From Pseudoalteromonas ulvae UL12 (GTDB lineage: Bacteria > Pseudomonadota > Gammaproteobacteria > Enterobacterales > Alteromonadaceae): DNA of 64,000 nucleotides. Below, in pieces: positions 18,892 through 29,335 of this stretch. The position numbers were made by a program, and so were the translations under genes. Below the pieces are notes generated by a model. It saw nothing but the letters and a program-made list of their open reading frames with translations, did not search any database and had not been told where the DNA came from. The stretch spans positions 186,001 to 250,000 of the forward strand of contig NZ_AQHJ01000027.1 of NCBI RefSeq assembly GCF_014925405.1. Reading direction: 5' to 3'. The first letter of the stretch is position 1; the number at the start of each line of letters is the position of its first letter.

Positions 18892-20871
18892 ATGATAAAA
18901 AACGCTCCAATCGAATTTAATGAACAAGGCACGCCTGTATCCACCCAATTTGACGATGTATATTTTTCAAATGAAAATGGGTTGCTCGAGTCAGATTATG
19001 TTTTTTATCAGCAAAATGATATTTCTCAGCGCTTATTAAACCATGATAACGCCAGATTTGTAATCGCAGAGACAGGCTTTGGCACAGGGCTAAATTTTTT
19101 AAATACTTGGTATCAATTTAATCTCCAACACGATAAAAGTGTGCAGCAACTGCATTTTGTATCATTTGAAAAATACCCAATATCTAAAACACAACTTATT
19201 GAAATATTAAAACAATGGCCAACGTTGACGTGCTATGCTGAACAGCTCACCTCACTTTATCCGACTTCGCTAAAAGGTTGCCACCGCCTTGAATTTCAAC
19301 AAGGTCACATTATTTTGGATTTGTGGTTTGGTGATGTGCAAGATGGGATTAACAATATGCCTTATCTCTCGCAAGGTTGGATAGACGCTTGGTATCTGGA
19401 TGGGTTTGCGCCCAGTAAAAACCCAGAGATGTGGCAGCAAAGTTTGTTTAATGAAATGGCTCACCTTGGGCGAGCTGGCTGTACTTTAGCCACATTTACA
19501 GCTGCAGGTGATGTTCGTCGAGGCTTGATTGAAGCTGGCTTCACTGTATCAAAACGAAAAGGATTCGGTAAAAAAAGAGAGATGCTCGTCGGTGCACTCA
19601 CAAGCCCAACAGCTAAAAGTAATGCAACGCCATATTTTATGCGCCCAGGGCATACACCTAAAAAAGTAGCCATTATTGGAGGTGGCATAGCCGCTGCCAA
19701 TATAGCATTGGCATTAGCAAAAAAAGGACTTGAGTTTGATGTATTTTGCCAAGCCGAAGCCTTAGCAAGTGAAGCATCGGGCAATCAGCAAGGTGCGTTG
19801 TACCCTCATATTCAAGTTGATGTCAGTAACAGCAGTGAGTTTTTTGCCCACGCTTTTTACTATGCTCGGCGCACCTATGATCAGCTGTTGCAGTCAGGCC
19901 ATCACTTTGATCATCAATGGTGCGGGGTTCTCCTACAAGCGGTCAAACCTGCAAAACTAGCTTTTCAGGAGAATTTACTGACTAAGCAGCATTGGCCAAC
20001 ATCTTTAATTTACGGGGTTGATGAAAAAGAAAGCGAAATAATAAGCGGCGTACGCACACCTTATCGAGGTTTGTTTATCCCTGATGGAGGCTGGATCAAC
20101 CCCCCTTCACTCATTCAGGCTTTATTTGATGCAGCTTACAAATGTGTGCCTTTCTCGCTTCATTTAAATTGTGAAGTGCAACAACTCCATAACCACAACA
20201 ATCAGTGGCAATTACAGACATCACTCGGTGATTTTACTAATTATTCCCATGTGGTGATAGCATGTGGCGATCAAAGCCATCAGTTTAAACAAAGCGCCGA
20301 ATTACCCTTAGTGCCAGTACGAGGCCAAGTGTCGCAAATCAACGCAACTCACCACTCTAAAACGCTCAAAACGGTATTGTGTCACAAAGGGTATTTCACG
20401 CCTCATTATCGCGATCAGCATTGTATGGGAGCGACATTTGATAAAGGCGAGAGCAACACTGAAGTCAGAGAGTCTGACAATCAGCTCAATTTCTCTCAGT
20501 TTAATGATTTTTACGCACAATGTGATTTTGCCAGCGAGCTAAGCACTATCGATTCAGCAAAAGCCGCAATACGCTGTACGGTTATTGATCATTTACCTCT
20601 AGCAGGACAAGTGACTGACTCCGAGCAGTTTGCCCTTAGCTTCGCCCCCATCAAAAAAGGTCAATATCACAGCTTTTTACCTTATCATTCCAGTCAGCCT
20701 GGTTTGTATAGCTTGACGGCACTTGGCGCTCGGGGTTTGTGCAGTGCACCGTTATTGGCCGAAATGATTGCCTGTGAAATGTTAGGTTATCCACTGCCCG
20801 TCTCAAAGCGTGTCGCTGATGCGCTTCATCCGGCCCGTTTTAATTTTCGTCAACTAAAAAAAGGCCATTAA
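18892..20871 (+). CDS. mnmC: tRNA 5-methylaminomethyl-2-thiouridine biosynthesis bifunctional protein
   Basis: Final enzyme of mnm5s2U34 synthesis in tRNA anticodons. The N-terminal half (about 1-240) is the SAM-dependent methyltransferase, with the SAM motif ETGFGTGLNFLNTW and the YLDGFAPSKNPEMW segment. The C-terminal half (about 258-650) is the FAD-dependent oxidase, with the FAD fold KVAIIGGGIAAANIALAL and the ALGARGLCSAPLLAE tail. The 659-aa length is normal and both domains look intact. Confidence 0.96.
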   Translation: MIKNAPIEFNEQGTPVSTQFDDVYFSNENGLLESDYVFYQQNDISQRLLNHDNARFVIAETGFGTGLNFLNTWYQFNLQHDKSVQQLHFVSFEKYPISKTQLIEILKQWPTLTCYAEQLTSLYPTSLKGCHRLEFQQGHIILDLWFGDVQDGINNMPYLSQGWIDAWYLDGFAPSKNPEMWQQSLFNEMAHLGRAGCTLATFTAAGDVRRGLIEAGFTVSKRKGFGKKREMLVGALTSPTAKSNATPYFMRPGHTPKKVAIIGGGIAAANIALALAKKGLEFDVFCQAEALASEASGNQQGALYPHIQVDVSNSSEFFAHAFYYARRTYDQLLQSGHHFDHQWCGVLLQAVKPAKLAFQENLLTKQHWPTSLIYGVDEKESEIISGVRTPYRGLFIPDGGWINPPSLIQALFDAAYKCVPFSLHLNCEVQQLHNHNNQWQLQTSLGDFTNYSHVVIACGDQSHQFKQSAELPLVPVRGQVSQINATHHSKTLKTVLCHKGYFTPHYRDQHCMGATFDKGESNTEVRESDNQLNFSQFNDFYAQCDFASELSTIDSAKAAIRCTVIDHLPLAGQVTDSEQFALSFAPIKKGQYHSFLPYHSSQPGLYSLTALGARGLCSAPLLAEMIACEMLGYPLPVSKRVADALHPARFNFRQLKKGH

Positions 20872-20956
20872 AAGTTGCGCTAAAACAATTCATCGCGGCT
20901 CAGATGAGCATATACTGACAACTAATATGCTTACACGAGTTTATGGAGATAGAAGT

Positions 20957-21373
20957 ATGAGCCGCACAGTCGCAGAAATCATGACATCTGATGTTGTTAG
21001 CTTAAGTAGCACAGCAAGCATGTATGATTTACATCAGATGATGAAAACACACAACATCCGCCATATTCCCATAGTCGATGATACACGCTTTGCCGGTGTC
21101 GTGACCCAAAAGACAGTATTAGCTAAAGTGATGTATTTACTTGATATCCATGGGTCTTCTTGCTTGAGCAAAGAAGAAAAATCGATTAATGTGATGTCGT
21201 TGATTGACAAAGATGTGGTGTTTGCCAGCCCTGATATGCCACAAATAAAAGCGGCTGAGTTCTTTGTTAATAATCGCCACGGTTGCTTGCCAGTGATTGA
21301 TAGTCAAGATCGTTTGCTCGGAATTGTGACTTCATCGGATTTTGTTCGATTAGCGCTTAAATTATTACAATAG
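20957..21373 (+). CDS. Tandem CBS-domain protein
   Basis: 138-aa protein made of two CBS motifs (about residues 5-60 and 75-138), the fold that binds adenine nucleotides and acts as a regulatory module. No other domain is present, so a partner protein is likely. The frame is open 10 codons upstream, but ATG 20957 is chosen because GGAG (20945-20948) sits 8 nt before it and the CBS fold begins right after. It lies 85 nt after mnmC and 8 nt before the next gene, suggesting cotranscription with that gene. Confidence 0.88.
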   Translation: MSRTVAEIMTSDVVSLSSTASMYDLHQMMKTHNIRHIPIVDDTRFAGVVTQKTVLAKVMYLLDIHGSSCLSKEEKSINVMSLIDKDVVFASPDMPQIKAAEFFVNNRHGCLPVIDSQDRLLGIVTSSDFVRLALKLLQ

Positions 21374-21381
21374 GAATCATT

Positions 21382-21717
21382 ATGTTGAAACGCGCTTTAT
21401 TTCCTGTGTTGCTTTGCAGCGTATTAGGTTTGGCCAGTCCAAGTAGTTATGCCGATCTAACACAGGTTCCCTTGCCTGATAATTTTGATGTTAGGATGAA
21501 GCTCGATGATGAATACCCGATGATCCTAACCGGCTATGTAAAAAGCACCGCTGAAGGTGTAATGCAGTTCTATTTTGCTCAGTTAGGCGATCCCATCAAT
21601 ATGGTTGAAGATATCGGTCGCCAAACACTGTTTTATAAACAGTCATCACAGTCAATAAAAATTAGTGTTTATCAACAAAGTGACTGGACGGAAGTGAATG
21701 TTATGGTGACACAGTAA
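21382..21717 (+). CDS. Small exported protein of unknown function
   Basis: 111 aa with a clear signal peptide (about residues 1-24, cleavage after SSYA). The mature part (about 87 aa) has no cysteine and no motif I recognise; it is soluble and probably periplasmic. A GGAAT site lies before the start. It follows the CBS gene by 8 nt. Function unknown. Confidence 0.8.
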   Translation: MLKRALFPVLLCSVLGLASPSSYADLTQVPLPDNFDVRMKLDDEYPMILTGYVKSTAEGVMQFYFAQLGDPINMVEDIGRQTLFYKQSSQSIKISVYQQSDWTEVNVMVTQ

Positions 21718-21736
21718 ACCACTCAGCTTGGTTTAC
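21714..21736. terminator. Hairpin at the convergent end of the exported-protein gene and motY
   Basis: GTAAACC (21714-21720) pairs with GGTTTAC (21730-21736) and overlaps both stop regions. No T run, so termination is uncertain. Confidence 0.4.
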
Positions 21737-22608
21737 TGCTTCGCAATCTGAATAACCACTCGACGGTTTAGTTGACGACCCAACACCGTAGAATTGGGTG
21801 ATATGTGTCGTTTTTCTCCAAACCCCTCAACCTCAACTCGTTGATCTTCAACACCCATTTCTGTCATATAGTTTTTAATTGATAGCGCTCGTTTTTTAGA
21901 TAACTCATCATTTAAATATCGGCCACCGTAGCTATCGGTATACGCAGCAATAAGCACAGATTCTATATTGGGGTCATTTTTTAAATACTCACCAATTTTA
22001 TTTAGGCGTTTTTTTGATTGCTTGGTTAATTCGCTGGAGTTTTTTTGATAACTCAGCACAGTAAAGGCAATATCTTCAAAATTGTAAGCGAGCATTTGAT
22101 CGCGACACTGTAAAAATTTTAAATAGTTATCTCGAAAATTGACTGCAGATAATGCAACTTTGACTTTATCTTGTTCGTTTCGCCAATCTTGATAATACAA
22201 AGTTGGCATGTTGCCTTTTTCAAGTTCAGATAACATTAACCAAGCCGTTTTATTTTCAGCTTCAGCGTCAAATTGTTGTAATAGCTTCAACGAAGCCAGC
22301 TCTGTACTGCGATAACCAGGCTTCCAAGGAGGAGGTACCGATTTAATCGCTGCCATGCTATAGCCTTCTGGCTGGATCAACATATCCACTGTAAAATTTA
22401 ATGGTTTCGCTTTACTGGCCTGTGTTGTAAAAATAACTTGACCATAATAAGGGATCGCGTGGGCGAGTTCACACGACAGGCGAGTTGTTTTCTCATTGAA
22501 CCACGTTGAGTTTTCTGGGTTAGCTGAATACGCCTGCACAGCCCCATGGGACGTCACGCTATAAAGCATTAACCCAATCGCCAATGAAAGATAACTAAAC
22601 TGAAGCAT
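21733..22608 (-). CDS. motY: Sodium-driven flagellar motor T-ring protein MotY
   Basis: 291 aa with a signal peptide (about 1-22). The MotY-specific N-terminal domain (about 25-170) carries PPPWKPG, TAWLMLSELEKG and YQDWR, as in Vibrio MotY. The C-terminal OmpA/peptidoglycan-binding domain (about 175-291) carries YTDSYGGRYLNDELSKKRA and GRQLNRRVVI. MotY forms the T ring around the basal body and helps place PomA/PomB stators. Position next to rnt, head to head, repeats the Vibrio arrangement. The start ATG has AGGCGACA upstream. Confidence 0.93.
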   Translation of the reverse strand: MLQFSYLSLAIGLMLYSVTSHGAVQAYSANPENSTWFNEKTTRLSCELAHAIPYYGQVIFTTQASKAKPLNFTVDMLIQPEGYSMAAIKSVPPPWKPGYRSTELASLKLLQQFDAEAENKTAWLMLSELEKGNMPTLYYQDWRNEQDKVKVALSAVNFRDNYLKFLQCRDQMLAYNFEDIAFTVLSYQKNSSELTKQSKKRLNKIGEYLKNDPNIESVLIAAYTDSYGGRYLNDELSKKRALSIKNYMTEMGVEDQRVEVEGFGEKRHISPNSTVLGRQLNRRVVIQIAKQ

Positions 22609-22897
22609 TGTCGCCTGTTCCTATACATTTCAACATAAAAATAAATGATCCTAATAAGCGCTTTTTTCAAAACATCATTCCATTTAATACCATGCAAATT
22701 ACTTGCCGATTATTAGGTATGACTAACAAGTAACCGGTATAACATCTAAAATTCAAATACAGCGCTTTATCTAGGTTATTTAACGGCCGCTTGCACCCTC
22801 TTTTTAGGGTTGTCAGTTAATAGTGATAGATTAACTGGCATTTGATGATAATTTTTTGACATAATGCCCCCCTATTTTGTGCTAAAAAAAGATAATT

Positions 22898-23572
22898 ATG
22901 GCTGATACTGAGCAAACTTTATTTTCAAAACGCTTTCGTGGCTTTTTTCCTGTAGTCATTGATGTAGAAACTGCTGGTTTTAACAGCCAAACTGATGCTT
23001 TGCTCGAAATAGCTGTCACCACATTAAAAATGGATGACCAAGGGTTACTGTCTCTCGACTCCACATTGCATTTTCATATTCAACCGTTTGAAGGGGCAAA
23101 CATTGAACAGGCAGCCATCGAGTTTAATGGCATTGATCCCTTTAGCCCGCTAAGAGGTGCCGTAGAAGAAGTTGATGCCTTTAAAGAAATATGTAAATCA
23201 GTGAGTAAAGCGCAAAAAGCAGCGGGTTGCCAACGCACCGTGATTGTTGCTCATAATGCGTCATTTGACCAAGGTTTTGTCAATGCAGCCCTTGCCCGCA
23301 CGAAAATCAAACGAGTTCCGTTTCACCCCTTTGTCAGTTTTGACACCACTTCATTAGCCGGTTTAGCATTAGGACAAACGGTATTAGCTAAAGCTTGCCT
23401 TACAGCTGGCATTGACTTTGACAACAGCCAAGCACATAGCGCGGTATACGATACCGAACGTACCGCTGAGCTTTTTTGTCATATTGTCAATAAATGGCAG
23501 CAGTTAGGTGGCTGGCCAATGGTGAGTGCAGACGATGAACAAGTAGAGACTTCAGTTAAAACGTCTGAGTAA
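22898..23572 (+). CDS. rnt: Ribonuclease T
   Basis: DEDDh 3'-5' exoribonuclease that trims the 3' ends of tRNA and other stable RNA. 224 aa. The catalytic motifs are visible: ExoI DVETAG, Exo[12 protein letters not shown], Exo[17 protein letters not shown] with the His and Asp. Its 3' end overlaps the convergent FapA-domain gene by 17 bp. Confidence 0.97.
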   Translation: MADTEQTLFSKRFRGFFPVVIDVETAGFNSQTDALLEIAVTTLKMDDQGLLSLDSTLHFHIQPFEGANIEQAAIEFNGIDPFSPLRGAVEEVDAFKEICKSVSKAQKAAGCQRTVIVAHNASFDQGFVNAALARTKIKRVPFHPFVSFDTTSLAGLALGQTVLAKACLTAGIDFDNSQAHSAVYDTERTAELFCHIVNKWQQLGGWPMVSADDEQVETSVKTSE

Positions 23573-25181
23573 TTTTACCTTCTGATACCCGCACTAAATG
23601 GGGCGGGTATATTCTTGAAAACGATTTAACATCTTTTGCGATTTGTAATTCAACACCTGGGTGCATTAACTCATTGATGGTGACACGGCTTGTTTTAAGC
23701 AGTGTTGCGAGTTTTCGTTTTAACGTTTCTTTATTTCGATAAACATGCTTGAGCTTCAATATTATTTGCTCGTCACTGGCGGCTATTTTATTCAAATAAA
23801 GCTGTTTTTGCTGTTTTGATGGGATTTTTTCTGCTTTTTTACGCGCTTGTTTCAAAGCATTTGCTTTACTATTTAAGCTTTTTTCGAGTTCACTCAATGC
23901 TGATTGCTTATCTCTGAGTTCATGCCAATATTGCGCCAGCTGAACATGTGTTTTAGTCCCCGATGGAGCTCCTAACTCGCCGGTTTCAACACGTAAGGCA
24001 TTAATGATCCGCCCACCAATTATTTTCCCTCGTGGCTTTTCACCTTTTCCCACCCGAATTAATCGATTCGATGACAATTCACAATGAAGCGCTTGGCGAT
24101 CAATCATTAAATCTTGGCCACTTGATACTTGCGAATACTGAGCATATCCTAATGAAATAGTCCCTTGTGCTTTGATAATACAGGTAAAGTCTTCACCCTC
24201 TTCTCGTTTTCGGCCAATCGCTCCTTGGACTATTGTAATGACAGAGTTTGATTCAAGCGTGGCTGATTCAACAAAACCCAGCACAGTGATATCACCCGTA
24301 GCTTTGACTTTCATCCCATCTTTTACATCGCCAGAAACAATGACACTGCCATCAAACTCTACATGCCCAGTTGTTACATCAATATTGTCATAACAAATAA
24401 CATCATCGACTCGCATACCACGAGTCAAGGCTACAGGCACACCTACAGCGTCAGCGACTAAAATATTAGGATTACTTGGGTCAAGTGCTGTGCCATCCAT
24501 CACTTGCAATGCGAAATCTCGTCCAGGTTTTGCAGGCAAAGCATCACCAAACACGGTAAACCCATCTTCGCCTTTAGTTGGCGGAACACGCTGCATCAAA
24601 GGTGCCCCAGGATTGACTGTAATGATGGCACCTAAATTTCGCATATCGACTTTACCATCAGCTTGTACCTGAGGGCTCAAAATCCTATCTTGCGCGGTCG
24701 CACACAAGCGCACAAACTTAGTATCATCACCATCTTTAGCACGCCGACCGTGTGCAATAATCGCTGAATAACTATCACCGGCTGCAGTTTCAAACTGACG
24801 GCCTAAAAACTCTTCTATAGCTCGGCTACTGATCCCCTTTTGTACACCAGCTTGCTGTAAAGCGGTTTTCACAACATCAAAATTGGCAATTCCTCCCCCT
24901 TGGGCTGCAATTAAGGTTGCTTCAGCGCTCATATTCGTTTCATCTACCCGAATTGAAACTTTAGCATCAAGGGCTTTTGCAACAATAAATGGAGGAGATA
25001 ATGTGAGCTTAGCATCAGCAAATAATGCGCGTATGACAGAGATATCATATTCAAATTCGCAATAAACTGACGCATCAAGGGCATCTATAAGCTGAGCAGC
25101 AGATGCTGGAAAACCAGATTGGACAGGATGTTGTAATAACATAACCTGTTTAGATTGATCATCGAACTCAAACAAAGACAT
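23556..25181 (-). CDS. FapA-domain (DUF342) protein
   Basis: 541 aa. The long middle part (about 170-400) has the polar, right-handed beta-helix pattern of the FapA/DUF342 family ([36 protein letters not shown]). A coiled coil follows at about 410-480. Related Vibrio and Shewanella proteins are linked with polar flagella and cell-surface regulation, and motY is two genes away, but a flagellar role is inference. ATG 25181 is chosen over an in-frame TTG six bases upstream because AGG lies 6 nt before it. Confidence 0.85.
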   Translation of the reverse strand: MSLFEFDDQSKQVMLLQHPVQSGFPASAAQLIDALDASVYCEFEYDISVIRALFADAKLTLSPPFIVAKALDAKVSIRVDETNMSAEATLIAAQGGGIANFDVVKTALQQAGVQKGISSRAIEEFLGRQFETAAGDSYSAIIAHGRRAKDGDDTKFVRLCATAQDRILSPQVQADGKVDMRNLGAIITVNPGAPLMQRVPPTKGEDGFTVFGDALPAKPGRDFALQVMDGTALDPSNPNILVADAVGVPVALTRGMRVDDVICYDNIDVTTGHVEFDGSVIVSGDVKDGMKVKATGDITVLGFVESATLESNSVITIVQGAIGRKREEGEDFTCIIKAQGTISLGYAQYSQVSSGQDLMIDRQALHCELSSNRLIRVGKGEKPRGKIIGGRIINALRVETGELGAPSGTKTHVQLAQYWHELRDKQSALSELEKSLNSKANALKQARKKAEKIPSKQQKQLYLNKIAASDEQIILKLKHVYRNKETLKRKLATLLKTSRVTINELMHPGVELQIAKDVKSFSRIYPPHLVRVSEGKITQTF

Positions 25182-25365
25182 TAGCAACCTACTTCTAATA
25201 CAAAAGGGCTAAATTGTTTTACAATTTAAAGTAGGTTCATTTGAGCACACCTTAACAGAAAAGTTAAGTGTTAGTTTTTTGATAACTATAAAACAATAAA
25301 AGTGAGCTTAAACAATACGTTAAAAACTCACCTTCAGTAAAATGCCATCTAGTACTTATGCCTTA

Positions 25366-26985
25366 CTAGATCTCAAATTTAGACGTCGCATCCAATAAAT
25401 TATCTGATAACGTGTGAAGATTCATCGCGACCTCTCGCACCTGCGCTAATGATCCTAGCGTGTCCTCAAATGAGCGATGCATATTTGACACATTATCCAC
25501 CACCATTGCTGCCACCGATGTTTGCTCTTCTGTTGCCGCTGCAATTTGCGCATTCATACCATTGATAGCCAAAATCTGTTCTGAAATCTTCTGAATCGAA
25601 CCGCCGGTTTCTTGTGCTGCATCAGCATTATTTTTTGCCATATCACGCGCGGTATTCATCGCACTCACAGATACATTCGCAGCCCCTGTTAATGCAGTCA
25701 GTAGCTCTCGAATTTCATTGGTTGATTTTGCAGTTCGAGAAGCAAGCTCACGGACTTCGTCAGCTACCACAGCAAACCCTCGACCTTGCTCACCTGCACG
25801 AGCGGCCTCTATGGCAGCATTGAGGGCCAATAGGTTTGTTTGCTCTGCAATAGACGTGATTACATTTAAAATTTGGCTAACATTTTGAGTATCGTTTGCC
25901 AATTTATCGATAGTAGCCGAAGCACTGTCAATTTCATCACTCAAGGCTTGTGAGGTATCGACTGACAACTTGATTTGTTTAAGACTTTGCTCCACTTCTC
26001 GTTCAGCGGTTTGCGCGGCCTGAGCAGCACTCGCAGCAGAAGATGAAATATCACCAACACTTTGTTTCATCTCCTCCATCGATTGACGGACAACCTCTGC
26101 ATCTCTGGTTTGCTGATTAGTTGCGCTTTCAGCCTTTTCCATCCCTTGAACAAGCCGAGTTGAGTTTTCCATCAAAGGTTCAACCACAGCCATAATATTC
26201 ATTACCGCAGCCTTCAGTAAGGCCATAAACCCGTTAAAGTTAATAGATACTTGGCCTATTTCATCACCTGAACGAACAGCAAGTTGAGAGCTTAAACTCC
26301 CACCTCCGTTTGCTAGTAACTGTAAAGAGCGAGCTGCATCACTTGCTGAGTGACCAATCCCTCGAGCGATAAATATAGCTAATATCACTAGGCCTGCGAG
26401 CAAGACGATACTAATCGAAAGCATCATGAACATTGCATCATGTGAGCGGATTTGCGTACTTTCTACTAATTCGATAAAACGATCGTCTGCTCGTGTTTGA
26501 ATCGTTTTAAAACTATCGAGTAGGGTTTCATATTTTTTTGTTTTTTCTTGAGCATCTTGCTGGATTTTAGAAAAATCTGCGGTGCCATCAATCATACCTG
26601 AAGCTATTTTTCCTGATATAGCAGCATATTCTTGCAGCTGCTTATTTTCTTGACCGTGATAAGAACTGTCGAGTCGCGCTAGCTCTGTTAAGTTTTCCTC
26701 AATTATGGCTGCAGTATTTTGCGCTTGAGTGACCAATTCTTCATCACCAAATGTCACCGCTTGAGTATAAAGCTCATTCAGTTTTTCTAAATAAAACTTA
26801 TTAGCTGTCGCAAGCTGTACCACTTTAAATGTTGTACTTTCAAGCTCCTTAAGGGCTTTTTCATTGTCCATCATCGCAGAGTAATTAATTGCTGAGGAAA
26901 TTAAAAAAACCAAAACAGCCAGGCTGGTAATAGCGTGAATTTTTTTAGTAATGCTTAAATTGCTAAAGCTGAACCCAGATGACAT
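25366..26985 (-). CDS. Methyl-accepting chemotaxis protein
   Basis: 539-aa chemoreceptor. A first membrane segment at about 18-37, a helical periplasmic ligand domain (about 40-185), a second membrane segment (about 187-210), a HAMP region, and a cytoplasmic signalling domain with the conserved tip [20 protein letters not shown] and [15 protein letters not shown]. The sensed ligand is unknown. The frame is open to a TTG five codons upstream, but the GAGGGG ribosome site 7 nt before ATG 26985 decides the start. It is divergent from the porin gene. Confidence 0.94.
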   Translation of the reverse strand: MSSGFSFSNLSITKKIHAITSLAVLVFLISSAINYSAMMDNEKALKELESTTFKVVQLATANKFYLEKLNELYTQAVTFGDEELVTQAQNTAAIIEENLTELARLDSSYHGQENKQLQEYAAISGKIASGMIDGTADFSKIQQDAQEKTKKYETLLDSFKTIQTRADDRFIELVESTQIRSHDAMFMMLSISIVLLAGLVILAIFIARGIGHSASDAARSLQLLANGGGSLSSQLAVRSGDEIGQVSINFNGFMALLKAAVMNIMAVVEPLMENSTRLVQGMEKAESATNQQTRDAEVVRQSMEEMKQSVGDISSSAASAAQAAQTAEREVEQSLKQIKLSVDTSQALSDEIDSASATIDKLANDTQNVSQILNVITSIAEQTNLLALNAAIEAARAGEQGRGFAVVADEVRELASRTAKSTNEIRELLTALTGAANVSVSAMNTARDMAKNNADAAQETGGSIQKISEQILAINGMNAQIAAATEEQTSVAAMVVDNVSNMHRSFEDTLGSLAQVREVAMNLHTLSDNLLDATSKFEI

Positions 26986-27162
26986 AGAGTGTCCCCTCAA
27001 TTTTTGCCATGAATGTATTAATACTTAGCTAAATGTAGTCTAAGTCTTGAGATTTATTATAAAAAAAATAACAAAATTTGGACAATTATTCGATTTTTAT
27101 AAATCCTGACTATACTTCGAGGTGCGGATAGCAAGACATATTATCTAAATCGGGGATAAAAT

Positions 27163-28236
27163 ATGAAGACAACACTCGCAATCGCAGTACTTGCAGCGTG
27201 CGCTATGCCACTGCATGCAGATGTAAACATTTCGGGTTTTGCCAGCGTCAATGCTGGTAAAGTGCTGAGTGGTGATGGGGTACCCCACTACGGCGTACCA
27301 CCCACATTTTTAGCAGACTACCCTATTGTTAGTGCTTATACGGAAGAGTTTTCTTTCGAACCTGAATCTCTGTTTGGTCTGCAAGTTAAAGCTGACTTAT
27401 CAGATGGGCTCAGTGCAACAGCGCAAATTGTTGCCCGAGGAGCAGAAAACTTCGATGCTAAATTCGAATGGGCATATTTATCGTATGAATTAAATGAAAA
27501 CTGGACAGTTCAAGCGGGTAAAAAACGCTTACCTCTGTTTTATTATTCTGATTTCTACGATGTCGGTTATGCCTATGTCTGGATGAGACCTCCAGCAGAT
27601 AACTACACATGGCAAATCTTCAACTACAACGGTATCAATCTTCTCTACACTGGTGAAATTGGTGACTGGTCGATGACCGCAAATATTTATGGTGGCCGTG
27701 AAGACGATGAAGAAAATAAACTACTTTCGGAGTTTTTCTTTTTAGAGCCGACAAGAGAAATTTGGAAAGACATTTTAGGTGGTGTTATTAATGTCAGTAA
27801 TGATTGGCTTGAGATTCGTGCCACTCACATGATGTACACCAATGAACGCTATAATGCTGCTGGCGAAAAAGTCACTTGGGATGGTAAAGACTACCGTGAT
27901 GGTAAATTCTATGGCCTAGCCATGAATGCAGACTTTGGTAACTTATTCATTTTATCTGAACTCAATCGCTTAGATCTAGATGGTAATTTAGACACTTGGA
28001 TGCTCAGTATGGGCTACCGCTTTGACAACATCATTCCTTACATTTCTTATGCTGATTTTAGTCAAGAAGGCGAAGATGGTGAGGACCACAATACGACTTC
28101 ATTCGGCGTTCGTTGGGACTTTCACTCCTCTGCAGCGTTTAAAGTACAGTATGACATCGTCAAAGATAACTCATTTAGCTTAGCTGTTGCCGGAGATAGT
28201 AAATCACTGACTTTTGGCGTAGACCTTGTCTTTTAA
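27163..28236 (+). CDS. Outer membrane porin-like beta-barrel protein
   Basis: 357 aa with a signal peptide (MKTTLAIAVLAACAMPLHA, cleavage before DVN). The mature part has alternating beta-strand patterns, many acidic turns and a C-terminal Phe (FGVDLVF), the sign of an outer membrane barrel. GFASVNAG near the mature N-terminus and WTVQAGKKRLPLFYY suggest a phosphate- or anion-selective-type porin fold, but the substrate cannot be read. It is followed after 13 nt by a PstS-like protein, which supports a nutrient or phosphate link. Confidence 0.82.
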   Translation: MKTTLAIAVLAACAMPLHADVNISGFASVNAGKVLSGDGVPHYGVPPTFLADYPIVSAYTEEFSFEPESLFGLQVKADLSDGLSATAQIVARGAENFDAKFEWAYLSYELNENWTVQAGKKRLPLFYYSDFYDVGYAYVWMRPPADNYTWQIFNYNGINLLYTGEIGDWSMTANIYGGREDDEENKLLSEFFFLEPTREIWKDILGGVINVSNDWLEIRATHMMYTNERYNAAGEKVTWDGKDYRDGKFYGLAMNADFGNLFILSELNRLDLDGNLDTWMLSMGYRFDNIIPYISYADFSQEGEDGEDHNTTSFGVRWDFHSSAAFKVQYDIVKDNSFSLAVAGDSKSLTFGVDLVF

Positions 28237-28249
28237 TAGGAGCAAAAAC

Positions 28250-28663
28250 ATGAAACTATCATATTTAGCATTTGTTTCGGTCGCTTTAGTTAGCACATCT
28301 GTTTTTGCTGAAGTGGCCGTAATCGTTCACCCATCCAATGCCAATGCCATTGACGCCAATGCGATTGCTAAAATTTACACCGGTAAAATGAAGTCTTTCG
28401 ATGATGGCAGTAAAATCATTGCGATTGCTCAAGATTCAGGTAATCCAATTACGGATGAATTCAACGAAAAAGCACTAAAGAAATCATCAAGCCAACTGAA
28501 AGCCTATTGGTCAAAATTGGTTTTTACGGGTAAAGGAACGCCGCCTAAAGAAGTGAGTAATGACGCCGAAGTCATTAGCTTAGTTGCATCTAACCCAAAT
28601 ACAATCGGCTTTATTTCTTCAAGCGCGACTGACGGCACGGTAAAAGTAATCCAAACATTTTAG
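28250..28663 (+). CDS. Small PstS-like periplasmic substrate-binding protein
   Basis: 137 aa with a signal peptide (about 1-20). The sequence (VHPSNANAIDANAIAKIYTG, then KAYWSKLVFTGKGTPPKEV and NTIGFISSSA) follows the pattern of phosphate ABC transporter binding proteins, but it is about half of a full PstS. ATG 28250 is chosen over an upstream in-frame start because AGGAG (28238-28242) sits 7 nt before it; the longer form would overlap the porin stop. No transporter genes are adjacent. Confidence 0.85.
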   Translation: MKLSYLAFVSVALVSTSVFAEVAVIVHPSNANAIDANAIAKIYTGKMKSFDDGSKIIAIAQDSGNPITDEFNEKALKKSSSQLKAYWSKLVFTGKGTPPKEVSNDAEVISLVASNPNTIGFISSSATDGTVKVIQTF

Positions 28664-28675
28664 TTTATGACCTCT

Positions 28676-28706
28676 GGCGAGAAGTTCTCCTTCTCGCCAT
28701 TATTTC
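28676..28706 (+). terminator. Terminator after the PstS-like gene
   Basis: GGCGAGAA (28676-28683) pairs with TTCTCGCC (28691-28698), followed by a T-rich stretch. Confidence 0.7.
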
Positions 28707-28766
28707 TGCAACTCGGTTAAATTATCAACAAACACACCTTTAAAACCAAATAAGCACGCTAATAGC

Positions 28767-28796
28767 TTGTGCCTGAAAGAATTAGTGCGTTATACT
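28767..28796 (+). promoter_or_regulatory. Promoter of ssrA
   Basis: TTGTGC (28767-28772), an 18-nt spacer, TATACT (28791-28796). It predicts a precursor starting near 28803 that is cut at the tmRNA 5' end. Confidence 0.65.
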
Positions 28797-28861
28797 CGCC
28801 CTGTCGAGTCACTGGCTATGTAAATAGTTTTAGTGGCAAACATCGAACTGAATTTAATTCA

Positions 28862-29217
28862 GGGGCTGATTAGGATTCGACGGAATTCATGAAGCCTTAG
28901 GTGCATGTCGAGGTGCGGTTTGCCTCGTTAAAAAGCCGCAATTTAAAGTAATCGCAAACGACGATTCTTACTCTCTAGCAGCTTAGGCCGCTAGCGCTCC
29001 TTCCATGTATTCTTGTGGACTGGATTCTGGAGTGTCACCCTTACACCTGATCGCGACGGAAACCCTGGCCGGGGTTGAAGCGTTAAAACCAAACGGCCTC
29101 GCCTTTGCTTATCGTGTTCGTCCGAGATTCAAAGGTTAACTTATAGACGATACTAAACATGTAGGACCGAAGGTCGACGCTTTTCGGACGGGGGTTCAAA
29201 TCCCCCCAGCTCCACCA
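28862..29217 (+). ncRNA. ssrA: Transfer-messenger RNA (tmRNA)
   Basis: 356 nt. The tRNA-like ends are clear: 5' GGGGCTGATTAGGATTCGAC and 3' T arm GGGGTTCAAATCCCC followed by CCAGCTCCACCA. The tag reading frame is 28954-28986 and encodes ANDDSYSLAA then TAG, with the usual upstream AGTAATC. It rescues stalled ribosomes and marks products for ClpXP and Lon, both encoded in this window. The 3' end is the attachment site of an integrative element, so the native terminator now lies 10.5 kb away. Confidence 0.97.
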
Positions 29218-29220
29218 CTT
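29205..29220 (+). repeat. attL: 16-bp direct repeat at the ssrA end
   Basis: CCCAGCTCCACCACTT; the repeat contains the last 13 nt of tmRNA including CCA. Identical to attR at 39658. Confidence 0.88.
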
Positions 29221-29230
29221 ACTTCGATTT

Positions 29231-29261
29231 AGTGCTTGTAATACAATAAGTTACAAGCACT
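29231..29261. terminator. Element-borne hairpin directly after ssrA
   Basis: Perfect 11-bp stem AGTGCTTGTAA (29231-29241) with TTACAAGCACT (29251-29261), loop 9 nt, 14 nt after the tmRNA CCA. No T run. It may protect or terminate tmRNA in place of the displaced native terminator. Confidence 0.55.
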
Positions 29262-29335
29262 AAGTTGAGTATCTTTCTAGTAAAAACACGATTTACCCCC
29301 TAATTTTGCAGGTGATACACTAAGGTGAGTCACAC

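Noticed and set aside
22841..22880. TTGACA box before rnt as a sigma70 promoter
   Set aside because: The -35 is perfect but no acceptable -10 lies 16-18 nt downstream.
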